Below are positions 21,151 through 36,206 of a stretch of 64,000 nt of DNA, piece by piece (within the stretch, counting starts at the first letter, position 1; every line of letters begins with the position of its first letter). Source of the DNA: Lunularia cruciata (taxonomy: Eukaryota > Streptophyta > Marchantiopsida > Lunulariales > Lunulariaceae). The position numbers and the translations under genes were made by a program. The DNA lies in NCBI GenBank assembly GCA_948567375.1, contig OX419759.1, positions 28,807,493-28,871,492 of the forward strand. The letters run 5' to 3'. The notes beneath the pieces are model-generated. The model ran no database searches, was not told the origin of the DNA, and worked only from the letters and a program-made list of their open reading frames with translations.

Positions 21151-24100
21151 CTACCTAAAAGTAATCTCTAAGATGCTTATATACCATCCCTAACAAGCCT
21201 CTTGAGGAGAGGTGAGGAGTAGTGTACAATGCTTGTGCAAAAAGGGACATATCAAGACATAAAAGTTGCTCAAGCTAATAATCTAAGACCTCCAATGGTA
21301 TTCCTTCTCTTGCCATAAGATGTAGTGAGTGTAAGGAAGAGATACTCTTATCAATAGGACTAGAAATAGACAAAGCGTGTAGCACTTGTGTTGCTCCACT
21401 AAACTCTCTTGCCTGACCCAATGTCCTACACCATCATAATTGAGTGGACTTTGTGGTATCTTGTAGCAAAACCTATCTCCTAAAAAAGTGCAGCCCTAAC
21501 AAACTCCTCTTGTAGGGCAGCCTAATCCTCCACTTGGAATTGACAAAATCTAGCAACCACCTCTCTATGCCTTGCACAACTCCTCTAGCATAATGACATC
21601 AAAGGAATTAGATAATAAGAACCATGCTAACTTGTCTAGGAATCACATGCTAAACGATCAAGTGGTAGGCAAAAAACTTGTCTAGCCTCATCATGGAGTA
21701 TACAAAGTAGCCTATGGAATAGACGTGGATATGGGAAAATGGTCTCCAATAACCCCAAGATACAACCTGCCTAAGATGCTAACCACTCTCCCATGACTTG
21801 GTTGGTATTCCTAGAATAGTCAGCAAATGGATAAAGAAATCTTGAGTGTCACCATTGTTGATGTGGTCACTTGCCTCATATGAGCATCCCAAGTAGTCCA
21901 ATCATGGTTCTTGTGCATCCTTCCCACATAGGTATTTATCCCTTGCAAGGTCAATGATACACCGTGCATGGTGTATCCCAAGCTACTCTAGGCGGCTCCA
22001 CATGGGGAAGTGTAGTCATGGCTAGCACAAGAATAAAAATAGTAATAGATGATACTCCTCTCCATATCTTCCTATACCTGCAAAACCACAACCACTCACA
22101 TCTTAACTCACATGAGTCATGCTATCTCTCCAAACCCTAAAAATTATAAACTCTCATAACTTTCAATTCTCATCTCAAAAAATTTCAAACTAAGTTCCCA
22201 TGGAACTCCAACATGAATACCAACAAATAAGAAATGAAAACTCATCACTCTCAATATGAAGTAATCCCTCTAAACCCTAAAATTCCTTGTAAATTTCTAC
22301 TCAATTCTCCATAGCCTTCAATCTAAGTACTAATGGAATTGAAATTGAAAAGCAAACAAAATTGAATATTAGCTCATGTGATGTACATAGGTGAGCTCTC
22401 CAAAACTTGATAATATCTTTCTCTCATTTCTCTCATTCTCTTTCTCCATTGCCTCCTTTCTCTCTCCCTTGTGAATCAACCCTTCTCAAAGGTCCTTAAA
22501 TAAATTCCCATCTATGAGCAATGAGCACAAGACGGATAAGTTTAACTCCCATCGAGTTGGTTTTTATATCATAGGATAATATGATTATTAATTTTCTTGA
22601 ATCTGTTGTTGGAAAATTTATGGTTGAATAGATCATTTAGGAGCATCTTAAATTAGAAAAGACTTTATATGTGTTCTTATAGAATATAAAAGATATGTAA
22701 TAATGTCATATTGCTCTAATTTCCAAGAACTTACAATTATGAAAATAATATTTGAATACAATGTAATATCACTCTCTTTATATCTATAACATACTAAAAA
22801 CATTAATTGTGATATGTAGTAGACTAAAAAGAGCAAATGTGATCTATAAAATTATATGTCTTTGATTTAGAAATTTTATTTGTAAAATTTTGGCATAAAA
22901 CCAAAGAAATATCATTTGGACCCTCCATATCAAAAAAATTTCCTTTTTTTACTATCATTTTTTTTTAATTTTTTTTTTCATAATGCATTATTTTACCATC
23001 CACTTTGAATCCTCAAGTTAATTCATCTGGTTTTAGTCCACAACATCTAGTCTCACCTTGGTAATCTCAAGATTCTTTGAATTATAGCAAAAAGCTCAAC
23101 CATCTAGATTTAAATCATCATCCCCATTAAAAAATGTAAGTTATGTAATATTTAATAGTAGTAAAAAGCTAGAACATCTAAATCTAGATGATTAGTTGTA
23201 TAAGTAATGAAACATTTTAATGCATTTGATCTATCCAAAAGATAGAAGAGCTACGGAGTTAGATGTGTATTATAATACCTAAATAGGGAACAGTCATGAA
23301 GTTGGAAAAAATTTATGGTAACTCATTTAGCAACCATTATTGATGCACAAAAATCTGTTTAAAAAGGTGACTAAGGTTACTTCTACCTAGTTCCACAAAT
23401 AACATAGTCTAAGTAGAGATATCTATATATTTAGTATATATAGGAATATCATTATATAATATTAATTATTTTTTGATTAAAAATACTAAAAACTATTTTA
23501 TGTATGAACATTGAGTTCAGATAAAAATATATTCAATTCTCTTTTTTAAATATATAAGTTTAAGAAATATCTAAAAATAGTTATCCAAAAAATAGCTCTT
23601 TATTTAAATTATATGCTCCTCTTTATGACAAGTAAAGGTAGTTTCTATATTAATTTATATGTATGTACAAAGTGTACTTCCTCATGAAGCATCAATATTC
23701 AGATGGTTAAAATAAGAAATCAATCAATTAGAGATATGTACACATTTTTTTAGTGGAATAAAATATTCTTTTGTAAATCACAAGTTGTTTAATATAGAAG
23801 CTTATATTCACTAACTCATACGATCAAATTACTTTTGCTTGAATATAATACATGTGCAACATATTTTAGATATCATATATAATCATATTCTTCATGCTAG
23901 CATAATCTAATTTGATACAAGAAAATGGCACTTATTATATATAGTATAGTACAATGCTTTTCCTGAACATCCTCAAATACATTTTCTATCATAGCCTAGA
24001 TCATGTAATATCAAATACACTAGATCTCTATATATAGAAGAGTATATGTATATGATGTATGGATATATTAAGGTAATTTAATAATTTGAGAACACTATAG

Positions 24101-24759
24101 TATATGTAGGATAGAAAAAATTGATTTCTTCTTTCAATTTCAATCAAATATAAAGTTTTGGATAAATAGTGATTTGATATTCTTGTGTTATAAGATTACG
24201 TGACAAAACATTGAACATACTTCTAAGGAATTTAGATTTTTATTCTCCAGATTACACTAGTAATATTCAAGAAAATACTTATTAACCAATGATTCATCCA
24301 CATGTTCATTCTTTACCACATACCCTTCAACACTACATTACCATATACACTTCAACACTAGAGGTGCACTAAAGTTGCTTTGCCAATAACTCTTCATAAA
24401 TCTCTCTTACTTCCTTTTATAAATTCTATACAACATACACTATAACTCTAAAAGTGCACTGAAGTTGCTTCACCATTGCCTCTTCATGCATTGCTCTTAC
24501 TTCCTTCTATAAATTTCTCTCATACAATCTTCATTCTTATAATTTAGTGTCAAGTTCTTCCCAACATTTTTATTTGAATTTGTTTACAATATATATAATT
24601 GAACTCAAGGGCTACTTAAGGTTAATGTGGTGACTCACCTATGCTTCACTTGAGCAAAATTTTGTTTGCCATAATATTAGTATTTTCAATACAAAGTAAT
24701 GAATAAGGTTTGAAACAAAATAAACAAATTGAGTTAGTTTTCAAACAAATACCTCACAA
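21151..24759. other. AT-rich repeat-derived DNA, no gene seen
   Basis: 21,151-22,500 may be further decayed LINE sequence (upstream part) but I recognise no motif. 22,500-24,760 is very AT-rich with short homopolymer runs (for example around 22,940-22,980) and no coding signal. Confidence 0.45.
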
Positions 24760-26474
24760 AGTAAGGAAGGCAAGATGAAGTCCAAAAAAGCTCTTGCAAT
24801 TGATGCATAAATCCCTCATACAACATCTATGACCTAGTTCAAGTGGTAAAAGGGTTGGGAGTTTGTATTGTGACTGATCATTTGTATCATGATCCAATAG
24901 ATATTTCTTATCACAAATATCAAAAAGAAAAACTTTGTGATGTTACAAAGTTCCACCATCACCACATTGCACTACCAATTCTCATGCATCTTGCATGAAA
25001 GCACCACCAAAGAATGGACTTTTGACCATTTGGTGCCAAATAATGCATGTTTGGGACACAAACATGACCTTGCACCAATTACCGTGATGGCTAAAAGACT
25101 GACCGGTTTGATATAATTATAAAATAATTTCCCCACCCCATGAGCAAAAGATTTTACTTTTTCATTTTTCACTTTCTCAAAGTTTGGTCACCTATGAGTT
25201 TGTCCTTGCTCCTAAAGTGATTTGATTTTGTCAACAAAGTGCAAAAACTTGAGAGTTTATGTGAGAGAATGTTCTTGTGCAATGCAATTCCCCATGTTAC
25301 CATGCAATAAACACATGTAGACATGGCACCTAACAAGAGAGGCAAGGAGAACCAAACAAAACTTCTCAAGATCATTAGCAAACAACCTTATATTTTTGAG
25401 TGAGGCTTATACTACCAAACTGATTAACTAAGAAATAGAAATCTAGAAATCTTGTAATGGAATTAGAGTTTATCAAACATATTTGTACTAAAATCCATAC
25501 TAATACCCATATAAGTGACAAAAACATGAGAGAAAATCCTATCTTGTGGACAAAAAAAAACCATTAGCAATGAGTTATGGGACACAAGAGCTTGACTTTT
25601 TGCTAAATGTACATAGGAAATCCACTTGGTCTCCAAGTAAGAGTCTCAAAGCCAAAATATAAGACTCATTTGCTAATGGGAAATCAACAAATCAATACTA
25701 AATTGATGATCTCAAAGATCCTGCCCAACAACTTGTCATAAAAACAATCATGAAACTCTTCAAGTAAAAAAGAAGCTTATGTAAACTTAAACCAAGTAAT
25801 TTTTCTTCCAACTTCTACACAAAGGGAAACTTGTAGGCTCAAAATGAATGGTTTAAGAATGTGTTAGTGAGCCATTGGAAGATGTGACCAAAGGAGGAGC
25901 TATGATTACAACAGCCTACATTTTGCATTTCTACAGAAGAATGGATCTTCTTATGGAAGAAGAGAAGGCAAACTACCCAGGCCACCCAAAATCCAACATA
26001 CTTTAGTGGACATCTAGACCTACCTAAAGAAATAACAAGATACCTTGAGGTAGACAAGGAGTATGCATGTACAAAGAGGTTTGTACTAGTACAAAAGTCC
26101 TACAATATGATGAATGCTTATAAGAAGATGCTAGTTGCAACCCAAAGTTTATGTCTCCAAGAAGCAAAAACAAACCACTCAAATAATGGATTTATCCTCA
26201 AGAGAAAGTAAAAGCCTAGGAAAAAGTAAATTCAATAATGTAGTTATGTATGAAGCAAGAAACTCATGTTCACACACCATGTCTAAACACAAGAAGGTTG
26301 CTCCAATGCACAACAAGGGATCAAGGATATGAGGAAGTCTTTGGACAAAGGGAGAATGACGATGCAAGAAGATGGAGGAAATTCCTATTTCCAAATTGAA
26401 GAAATTGTCAAAAAACACAACCACAACCTTTGTTGAAGTTCCTCATTTTGAACCAAAGCAAGGGGCAAAGAAGA
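24760..26474 (+). mobile_element. Possible internal remnant of a decayed LTR retroelement
   Basis: Low-grade plus-strand coding-like stretches (25,840-26,400) with many stops, followed at 26,460-26,474 by a purine-rich tract that looks like a polypurine tract directly before an LTR-like start. No pol domain was recognised, so the class is uncertain. Confidence 0.3.
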
Positions 26475-27009
26475 TGTAATAATATGGAGTTAGCAGAAGA
26501 GTTAGTAGAAGTTAAGGAGTTAACAGAATCAATTACATACAAGAAAAATATGATAGAATTAGCATAACCTAAGAATATGCTATAAGCATATAGGAAGCTT
26601 CAAGGTGAGAAGCTTCTAGGTACCTTCCAAGGATGGGTAACTTGTACATCAAGTTAATGGCTAGCTTAGCTTGTACACCAAGTAGGCGGCTTTTAGATAG
26701 AAACTTCCTTGACAACTTCTCAAGTAGCTTGGCTTGCACTCCAAGATGATGGCTCCAAGAAGGAAGTTTCTTTGGAAGCTTCTCAAGAGCCTTGTATTGC
26801 TTTGCTATAAATACCAAAGCCCAAACTCATGATAGGCATTTGGAGTTTCACTCACTTGAGAAATATGATCTTCCACTCTTGTCATCCATTCTCTTATTTC
26901 TCTCCTTGGTCCTTTATAGAAGTAATTCAACATTCTTAACCTTGTCCTACAAACCAACAACAACAACACGGCTAAGTTGTCCCAAAACCACCAATTGAGC
27001 AAGAACACA
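26475..27009 (+). repeat. LTR-like sequence with TATA box
   Basis: Starts TGTAATAATATGGAGTTAG after a purine tract, contains repeated AAGCTTCT..CAAG motifs, a TATAAATA box at 26,806-26,813 and a downstream CT-rich and AACAACAACAAC leader-like part. The end at about 27,009 (..GAACACA) is a guess. No partner LTR was found in the window. Confidence 0.35.
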
Positions 27010-29308
27010 ATTTGGATAAAGAATCACCCATAGTAGTAGAAGACCTCAAAACACAAGAGGAAGATCCCATATGAGGACAACTATACAATGAATGAGAGAA
27101 GGCCAATGATATTGCCATAGCACACACAAAGAAGGAGTAAGATCATTAGGATCAACCTCAAGATCATGGCCATCAAAGAAAGAGAAAACAAAGAACACCA
27201 ACATAACAAAGGACATCTTGCACTGCATGAAATACAAGAGCAACTTTCTCTCATGGCTAATGATAGTATATGCTATCAACATGGTTATGTTGACAGTAAA
27301 GGAATTCATGTTGTTCTACCTTGAACTAGATCCTAATATTAATGACCAAATATGACAGCCTAGTGTCAATGTATTTATAGTGTAATCAGTAAGAATATTT
27401 TGTTCCCACAAGAATAGTATTTGGAAATGCATAAGAATGAAGAAAAAACTCACACTTGTCACCAAACCACAATTCATTTTTTGTTTCTTGTTTAACCTCT
27501 TGGGGCAAGAACCATTCCCAAAAGAAGGTAGTGTCATCCTCTTTAGTGCACTACAACAAAAAGAAAATTACATTCACTCTAAGATCTAGCTAAGATTGCT
27601 CTTGAAGATGATGGATTGTTCAACTTTGAATGCCATTCTATTTTGACAATACAATGCTTGAAATTGTGTTGTACTCATCCCAAAAGGCACAACTTGTAGG
27701 ACTACACTTCATCTTGTTCATTATCTAAGTTATCTAATTCCATGGTACAACTTGTGTGGTGAGCTTTCCAATCCACTTGTTACACAAGTTCACTCCTTCA
27801 CATCATTTAATGCACACCTTGATCAAGAGCAAGAACTTGCTTGGAACTTGTGGCAACTTGACAAGTATCACTTTTGCAGTAATCAGTAAGTAAAAGTTTG
27901 TTCCCACAAAGATACAAGTTAGAAATAGTCAAACACAACGTAAAAAATAGCTATTTAGTTCTTTTTGGTTGTGTCTTTAATCCCTCAGGTAGAAACCACA
28001 CCAAGAAGAGAGTAACAAGTACTGACTTGCAATTTTGTCACAAATTAACCCTCCATAATCACAATACTTCCAATTCTTTCCAAACAACCTTTGATTGTGA
28101 TGACTTAGATTCTTTCAAAGCAAGCTACTTCACTACAAAATAACTTTGCCTCATAATTATGTTCCACCCCTCCATTGAAGGCACAACCTCCTTGATCAAA
28201 ATTGCTTTGCATTAATCTTGCGGTAAGCTCACCAATGCAAAATACTACCAACACTACAATTCTTCTCAGATCTGTCAAGGCATTGCTTTGATTGCAATTC
28301 ACTTAGGATCAAACATATAAAATGAAGTTCATTGCTGTGGCATCAAACATCCAACAAGCTCACTGACTTGCACTTTGAAATTCTCCAGACACTCACAAAT
28401 ACACACACAAGATTGATACTCAAAATTAAGCTGAAATGATGAGCACTAAGTTATAGCACTTCAATTTATCAACTTTGAAAATATAAATACTAAACAACAC
28501 AACACTTCAAATCTGTCCTTTAAATATGCTAAGCACTTGAAAATGATCTAACTAAGCTACCATTCCCTAACAATCTCTAGATCCAAAATAGCAACCCACT
28601 CTTCATGTCTGTCGATTCAAATCTCAAATTGGTTATGAATTCAATCCAATGTCTACTTCTTCCTCTTCTACCAAACATGATGTAACTTCCTTTGCTTCTC
28701 ATACTTTGGCTCTAAAAACTTCTACATCTTCTACTATTTCTATCACTTCTCTTGTCTAAACTGCAAATGCACTCATGTGCATTCTATCTATCTTCTTATC
28801 TTTTGACCCACTCCTCTCTAATACCATAGACAACTCAATCAAAGTAACTTGAACTCCTACTTTTGATACTTGACTTTTGGTTCCTATCTTCATGCTACTC
28901 CAAATCTGTTCTAACTCAGATTTCACTAATTCTAACTTGAGACAAACATTCTAACCTGAGACAATCTATTCTTTCTTTAGTATACAACTCCAAGTGCTTG
29001 TACAATCTCAAGGCACTCCTTCTTAACTATGTACAACTTTGAGTGCCACATAACTCCAACTTTGAGTGCACTTCCCTTGAAATATATAATTTTGAGTGCA
29101 AACACTAATGGCCTACTTAGAGCGCCTAACTACTATTCAACTCCAAGTACCTAATATTTGCCAAAGAGTGCTTGCCTTACCAAAGGACTTCCTTTTGAGA
29201 GAGTGCTTTAGGCTAGAACTACTAAAAGCAATGGACTTTGTTCACCTCTTTGATCTAAATTGGTTGGTCTATCTATGCTTGATACTTAGCTATTTCTAGC
29301 AACAAAGT
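27010..29308. other. AT-rich intergenic DNA
   Basis: No gene recognised. A short segment, GTAATCAGTAAG..TTTGTTCCCACAA, occurs twice (about 27,380 and 27,880), suggesting fragments of one repeat family. Confidence 0.4.
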
Positions 29309-30181
29309 TGTCACACCATTTGTAGTTTCGCATCTAGATGCTCGGACACTGGGAGTTCTAGTGATAGTAATTAGAGGCATTTTGGCCATTATTCATAGAC
29401 TACTTTCCGACGGTCAGATTTCAGGTTTAGGGTACTGACTTCATGTGGGGCACACCATCACTTGCACCGTCCGCACCGTCGGGTGTGCCGTCAGCGGGAC
29501 CGTTGAGAGGAGACCTAGGTCAAAATCAGGGGTATACCCTAGGAGTGCAGCTCCATAGAGCTCACTTCTCTGATGTTGAGCCTTCGAGTTCCTAGCTAGA
29601 GTGTACAGAAAGCCAGCGAGCGTCACCTGGAGTCTCTATGTTAGTAATCAGTGCCCTGTTGTTTGCAAGTTGTTGAGGATCAAATCAAATATTGATATGA
29701 GTTTGATTGATTCGAGTGGTAAACGGTCTGACTACATTCAAAGAAGTGAGTTAGAGGGAAATTGGGTGCAGGAACTGCGAATGTTGGTGGTATCTCCAAG
29801 CTCGGTGGATGGTGGTGTCCCGATCGAGTAGTTCAGATTTCCCGGGTGAGTGTCAACGGTAACGGGGCTGACAGTTCCCTCTTACTTTCCAACTCTGTCG
29901 ACTGCCCCCTTGATACTTGCATTTCCAACTCGGATCCGATCAGTGCACGTGGTGCTCTATGTAATGGAACTGGTGGGATTGAACCTTTGGCGGATATGGT
30001 GGCTACTACATCCCACTTTAGTAGCCACCGCTGCTTACCTACATAACAGTCAAAGGAACGACGGTTGTCGCCATACTTACGTTTCCAACTACGTTTGCTG
30101 CGAGAGGGTGCACTACCACTTAACTCATTTATGTACCGATTGACTTATTGACAGTGCATTCTCTCCTTGTGTAGGGTGACA
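29309..30181 (+). repeat. LTR-like repeat starting TGTCACACC
   Basis: About 460 bp from 29,309 align by eye with 40,428-40,900, sharing TTTGTAGT.TC.CATCTAGAT, GGGACCGTT, GTTGAGCCTTCGAGTTC and AATCAGTGCCC. The start TGTCACACC and a later GGGTGACA (ending 30,181) would make inverted LTR ends, but flanking 5-mers do not match, so the right end is unproven. Confidence 0.45.
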
Positions 30182-33100
30182 TGGACAGAATATAGACACC
30201 CTATATCCTATACTTTCCATGCTCGCCTTATATCCTATACGTACTAATATAGAGTTATAGGTACTAATTAGGACATATAAGTTACCAATATTAGTCATGT
30301 TTATAGGATATTTTATAATTTTCAACTCTTAATCTAAATCATCTTCGCAACGTTTGATTCTATTATCTTTGAAGTTATGTTCCATGAAGTAAAGGTTATG
30401 TAGAGGGTACACTTCCTCTCGCTACGTGGAATCAATATAAGATTGTGAAGGAAACTCCACCTTGTGGAAAGAAGGAAGAATATGAAGTGCAAAATAGCTG
30501 GCAGATATTATGTTTGTTTAGTTCATATAAGTAACTGTTGATCTAGTCTCTAATCTTAAGTTTATCGGTCAATGACTGGCTACTGGTTCTGTCCAGGTTT
30601 GTAGGTGAATAGCTTAATTAAAGCCAAATTCCTCTGCCTTTCCCGTAGACATTTAAGGAATATGCTAGTTTATTTCTTTTCAAAAGTCATAACAGCTGGT
30701 CTTAATTGACGCTTGATTTGGGATAACCAGAAATTAAATACTGCAATGGAGTACGAAACGGAGTTTACTGAGACCAAGCAACCTCTGATTATTCTCCAGT
30801 GATTCAGGCTTGACTTCGCTCCCAAGATTACTTAAGGAAAAATCAAGGTACTGCATACTCGTCCAGACTCCATACTCCCAGCATAATCTGCTCCACGACC
30901 TGCTCGATGAGAATTTTGCTTCCCTCCTTGCTAGCTGTGGGATTCGACCATGCCAGTGAATATAGTTGGATCCTTTACTGAAATCACGGAAAGCATAGAT
31001 TTATACTTTTGTTGTGTTTCGGTAGCGTGGCTACCAGGTTCTCTATTTTACTTGATTTGCTTCCACTTCCAACATGCTGGTCGTTCCCAGTATGAACTAG
31101 TAATTCCCGACCTTTTGCGATGTAAGCATCCCGCGTTATCGATCCACTTCTCTGTAAGTTAAACTCCATGAAACTCTAGCACTATAAGCTTCATACTCTG
31201 TGATAGCTCATGCAGCGAAAAGCGAGCGATTGAAGATCGAGCTGGCGCGGAACAGGTTACTTTAATCATTTCATATGTTCGAAACATTCGTGGAGACTGT
31301 CGCTTTGCAATACATATGCCAGTAGAAATCTAGAAGTTTCATAAATTGCGAGGAAGAATGATCACTCTAAATTATGCGCAGGAGCGGCTCATTGTTGAGA
31401 TATATGGATGGTAGTGTAGATCAATTCTAAAAGTCTCGGCTTCGAAGCTAAGTAGTACGCTGAATATACAACTTTTTCTGCACATCTGAGCCGGTAATCT
31501 TATGCTAAGGATTTGTTGGACTAGGCGTCGACTGCCGTAGTTCATGATTTGGGCAACGCGGAGACTTTGTTTGGCTTCAAATCCTGCATCAGAATTACTA
31601 GAAGTCAGAACTGAGAAGCCTTCGTCTTGACTGAATCCAGGCCTGGCGTTTGCCGAATTCAAAATATGACTGGGTCTCTTCTATTTGCAATCCCGGTCTC
31701 TACCAGGGAATCACAAGCAATCCCATGGCCAGCCCACGAGCCCTCGCCTTGATTCAATCCAAGCCCGTAATCTCTATTAGACTTAAGCAAGGCTGAGTTT
31801 TGATTGGTATTGGACACCCGTCACTGAAATTTTGCCAGTTACATTGCGCAGTACGACCTGATAAGTCTGTGGCTGGATTGAATCCAGACAAGGCACGTGA
31901 ATACGACTGTCGCAGGTCTAGAACTTTGCGAGGCCTCACCTTACAGGCCTCCTGGTGCTTGTAATTTGACTAGTCCCAACGGGTAAAGCAAGGCTGTCCG
32001 GATGGTGTGAGATTGTGAGGCGAGTTTCCTCCACTTGTTCTCTTCTTCGTTTACCTCCTTCCTCTTTTGCGGCGTGTTGTTTCTATGGTAAAATCCAGGC
32101 ATAGTGCTTAACTCACCACGTGGAAACTGTGAGGCGAAACTCCTCTTCTTTTCGTCCTTTGACTTCTTCCTTATAGCATGCTCATGCCCATTGTCATAAA
32201 TCACGGTGCTTGAATCCTTCCTTTGCTGATACTCTTGAAGATCCAGTGTGTATCGATGTCGAAGTTGCCGAAGACTCAAATCCACAGTATGGTGGCACGA
32301 TGTTCAATTCGCCTTAAGACTTCCCTAGGTGGGTCAAGCTGGTGCATCCTTGCCTATTGGCTCAAGGTCCTGGCGCATTCTGCTCGGGTCTTCTATGGTA
32401 GATGGTTCAAGAGTTTTCCAACGTTACTTGCCCCGTAGAATTTGTGTACATGTTTGGAGTTCCTTCTCTGTTCGTGATCAAAATATGGACACAAAGAACA
32501 ATCGTTAATGCTCTTTTCTTCTGAGATACAGGCAATTACCTACGGTTTATTGTCATCGTGAGATTGAAAGCAATTGGAGATTTGGGAGGTTTGGGAGGTA
32601 TGTCCAAAATCAAGGTCGTTAAACTTGTAACTTTAAAGAGGCATAACTTCAAGTGTTGTCTGTGAGGATGATCCGCAACCCGGATTTGAAATCCCGAAGC
32701 TGTAGAGAGTGACAAGTGTCGTATTTTAGGTCTCCGTACAGTAACACATTCTTCCATTTAAGCTTTTCGAATCGAATCGGGACATATTCTAATCAAGATA
32801 TCTAACAAGCTCATAGAATCTCAAGATTCTTCATCCAGATTGATTAACAATGCTGGCAGATATTCCATCAATTATGCTTGAGATTTCCAAGAAAGCACGC
32901 ATGCCATTTGATTCTTCTCCGTGCGCGCAAGGCAAGTGTTGGTGTTTCCTAGTCCCGCAACCTGCAGGCTCTCTATCTACAAGTTACTCCTATCTCAAGC
33001 ATGTCAATCCACACCACAGGTTTGTCTTCGTGTTTCACACAACCTGTAGGCTCCGTGTTTCAGGGCCATCTCAAGAATGGGGCTTCAATTGGAGCTATGT

Positions 33101-34001
33101 ACCCAGTACACTTTACAGGACATACGTCAAATCACCTACTTCTTTCTTATCATACCTGAACATTAAAACTTTCCAGAAGGTTAGGGAAGTTTAAGGAAGT
33201 TTAGAAGTTCTACACGTCTCAACGGGAATAGAGCTTAGGTTCGAACAATGAGGAAATGGAACAGAGAATAAAGGTGGATGGATTAATGATCTCATCTCGA
33301 ATACGCAAAAGCATCTCCCGCTAGTCTCGACCTTGGGACCTCGAAATATAGAACAGGCCATTTTATTCTACTTGAAAACCTTTCTAAACACTTTAAGCAC
33401 AACACAATGCTTAGCTTGCAGCCTCAAACGGATATGCTGAGTATACTGTTGAGTGAAAGTAAAAAGAGGTAGCCTGCTCGCTAAAGCCAAGTGGAAGTGG
33501 TTTTTCTGCGAGTCCCGAAAGTCGGTTACATCATTGGATTGAACAAAAATGATCACTTAATATTAGTACTTGAAGCACTTAAGCGTAGTGCTTCAAGCTG
33601 AAGTTATCCTTCGCATTGGCATTTTCATATATTTGTTCTGATTGCCCCTTTAGGCGACGGTACGAATGGCTTAATCTACTCAGCCGTTTACATTACTTGC
33701 CAGAAGAACATTTATTGACAACTTGAAGGATAATTCTTATTATCGTTGAGTTTCTAAATTGAAGGTAATGAGGGAGAACGTTAGTTTGTGGAGATCCCAC
33801 GCAGTAATTATGTATTCGTGCGCATGTAAGACTTTAACTGACACTTTACTAACACAATCTCAGTTATTCCCAGAAATAGTGTGATTGGGGGTCTGATTGC
33901 GGACAAAAATAGGGTAAGAACAGATCGTAGGATGAAACATGTCAAAGATTGTAGAGGTGGTAAGCCTTTTACGGGTGAACAGTCTTTTGACGCTGCAATG
34001 T
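30182..34001. other. Intergenic DNA of mixed composition, no gene recognised
   Basis: 30,600-33,700 has higher GC than its surroundings and several frames of 60-115 codons (for example 31,941-32,285 minus, 32,850-33,194 plus), but none shows a domain, splice structure or start context that I recognise. It may be an old gene remnant or an unrecognised element. Confidence 0.35.

Positions 34002-34030
<29 letters not shown>
34002..34030. repeat. (TA)n microsatellite
   Basis: An uninterrupted TA run of 14 units, followed by further AT-rich ATATAAAT units to about 34,045. Confidence 0.9.
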
Positions 34031-34033
<3 letters not shown>

Positions 34034-36201
34034 TATAAATATAAAATCATTTTTCTAACTGGATATTCTTTTAAAAATATCATGTATTATCTACATAGTA
34101 AAATAATAATAAGAAGAAGAAGAGAAGAACTACTCAAAGTGACTTGTTATTTACGATCAAATAAATAACAGTTAAATACCACAAGTAATAAATTTATGTT
34201 ATTCACTCATGCAATTTAGAACCATGTTATGTAAAGTTTTTTATTATTTTTACATAATCTGTGTATAAATTTTATATCTATATTTATATAAAATTATCAT
34301 TACATTGATATGAGATCACTCATTATCCTTTTATACCCAGTGTCTGAATATATTTAAGAATATGTTAAAAATAAAAAATAATTTAATTCATAAATTTTGT
34401 GATAACATAAAAAATGGTTTTGACGGCACATTTATTTCCAAAGAGTTTCTTATTACCATAAGTGGCCAGTTTTTCTTACCGATTTATATTTTCATTCTAT
34501 TCTGCCACATAATATATGATTATAGCAATAACTTTCTCTTCTCCTTTTTCATCTTTACCGTAAACCTTAAACTCATGGTGTTTCATTTGTTATATCTATT
34601 TATATACTTCCAATGTTATGCTACATGCGGTATGAATATTTGTCATGATAATGCAATTTTTCTAGTATCTATAAAGGGAATATACTTGCTGAAGATATGA
34701 CATTTTATAAGGTAACTTGAAGTAGTTATAACATCATTCTTACTTATCTAGGTTTACGCTTTTGAGTAATGCTTACAATTTTTCCACTCTTATAATATGA
34801 CTCTTAATTAGCTATAATATTTCCTTATGAGTGACTTGTAAAGTGTAGGATTTGAAAACTTAGAAATCTCTCTGAAGAGTAGGTATATCATCGAAGTGGC
34901 CAATTTAACTTTTCTCCTCATATGCTTCCCATCTATTATGCTATATTTTGTATAATCATTTTTATAATAATAAATTTTTCACTTTAAACATGGAGTTTAA
35001 AGCAAGAAAGAAGTATACAGTTTTTTGCACTGTTTTTTTTTTTGCAATAAATCTCTTGTTGAAAATACACTAGTAATATCAACACTTGACAAATAGATAT
35101 CTAATATTCTCAAGGATAATAATTAAATTTTTTTTGAAATAAACCTATTGTATTATATCCTTGACAAGAACTATCTTAATATGATCAAGTCATATGATCC
35201 ATCTTCTTTGATTTCTAATTTTATATTTGATGTATATGATTTTGAAGAACAAAGACTGAAAGGTCTATCAAGTCACTCAAGGTTTCTAACTCCAAATAAT
35301 CTTGATATATAAATCTTGGAGGATCTTAATTGTAGCATCATTGTAAATCAAAGGAGGTTTCATTATCTTTTTGTGGTAGTCCACTTTGCATCTCCTAACA
35401 AATTTTTTTTCCTTTTTTCTGTTCTCTGGAACTATGTTAAGTGTTTCTAGGTTAGAACGTTAGTAATAGATAGGATTAGATAGGATCTTACATCCATCAT
35501 CATGAGCCTACCAAATTGTGCATGAGAAATGGATGGATTTGTGGAGACCATCAGAGTAAGACTACCCCAAGACCACAAACCCGATCAAAATGATGGATTT
35601 CCATGTGAGTATCAATTATTCAGTTGTCCATGTTTGCATCCACACAAACAAGAAACTACCAAGTGGGACGAAGAACTGATTTTTTCAACTTCACACATGT
35701 GGGAACAACAACGTTTCAACACTAATGCTGCCAAAATTTGGAAATGAATCATTGGTAGATATAAATAATTCACCTTGGGATGGAATAAGATCCAGTCAAA
35801 ATGAGGTTGCACCGCCTCCAAGAATTCATTGTTGGAGGAATCACAAAAGCATAGCAAAATGAGCCTTCCTAGTGGAGAAGTCATATTTTCAATTCAACAC
35901 AAAAGATTGTGTAAGAGTGTGACTGGGACTAAGAGGGTAAATGAAGAAGATTTTGTGGCACAATTCTAATTGAAGCACTAAGCAATACAATGTTGCCAAC
36001 AAAGAACAAGCTTACCTCTCTAAGCTCTCCAAGAATGGAGAAATGGACTCATTATTGCTACCTGGAGTATGTCAACACAAAGCACTTGCAGTTCTTTCTA
36101 TATATATTGGGTTTCTCTTTTCTCTTGATAATCTTGGAAATCAAGGAGAAGAAGAACCCACATTTTACCAACTTGTGTGGCAATGTGTTTTCTTGGATTG
36201 A
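34031..36201. other. AT-rich intergenic DNA
   Basis: No gene recognised. GTGGAGACCATCAGAGT at about 35,540 recurs near 41,917, so part of 35,460-35,760 belongs to a dispersed repeat. Confidence 0.4.
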
Positions 36202-36206
36202 AGAAC

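Noticed and set aside
31631-31890. Motif like GATTCAATCCAGGC repeated at about 120-bp spacing
   Set aside because: Only the short motif is shared; the DNA between does not align, so it is not a convincing tandem repeat.
31372-33194. Cluster of mid-length ORFs in a GC-richer patch
   Set aside because: Frames on both strands overlap and none shows family motifs or a splice structure; only an unrecognised remnant can be claimed.
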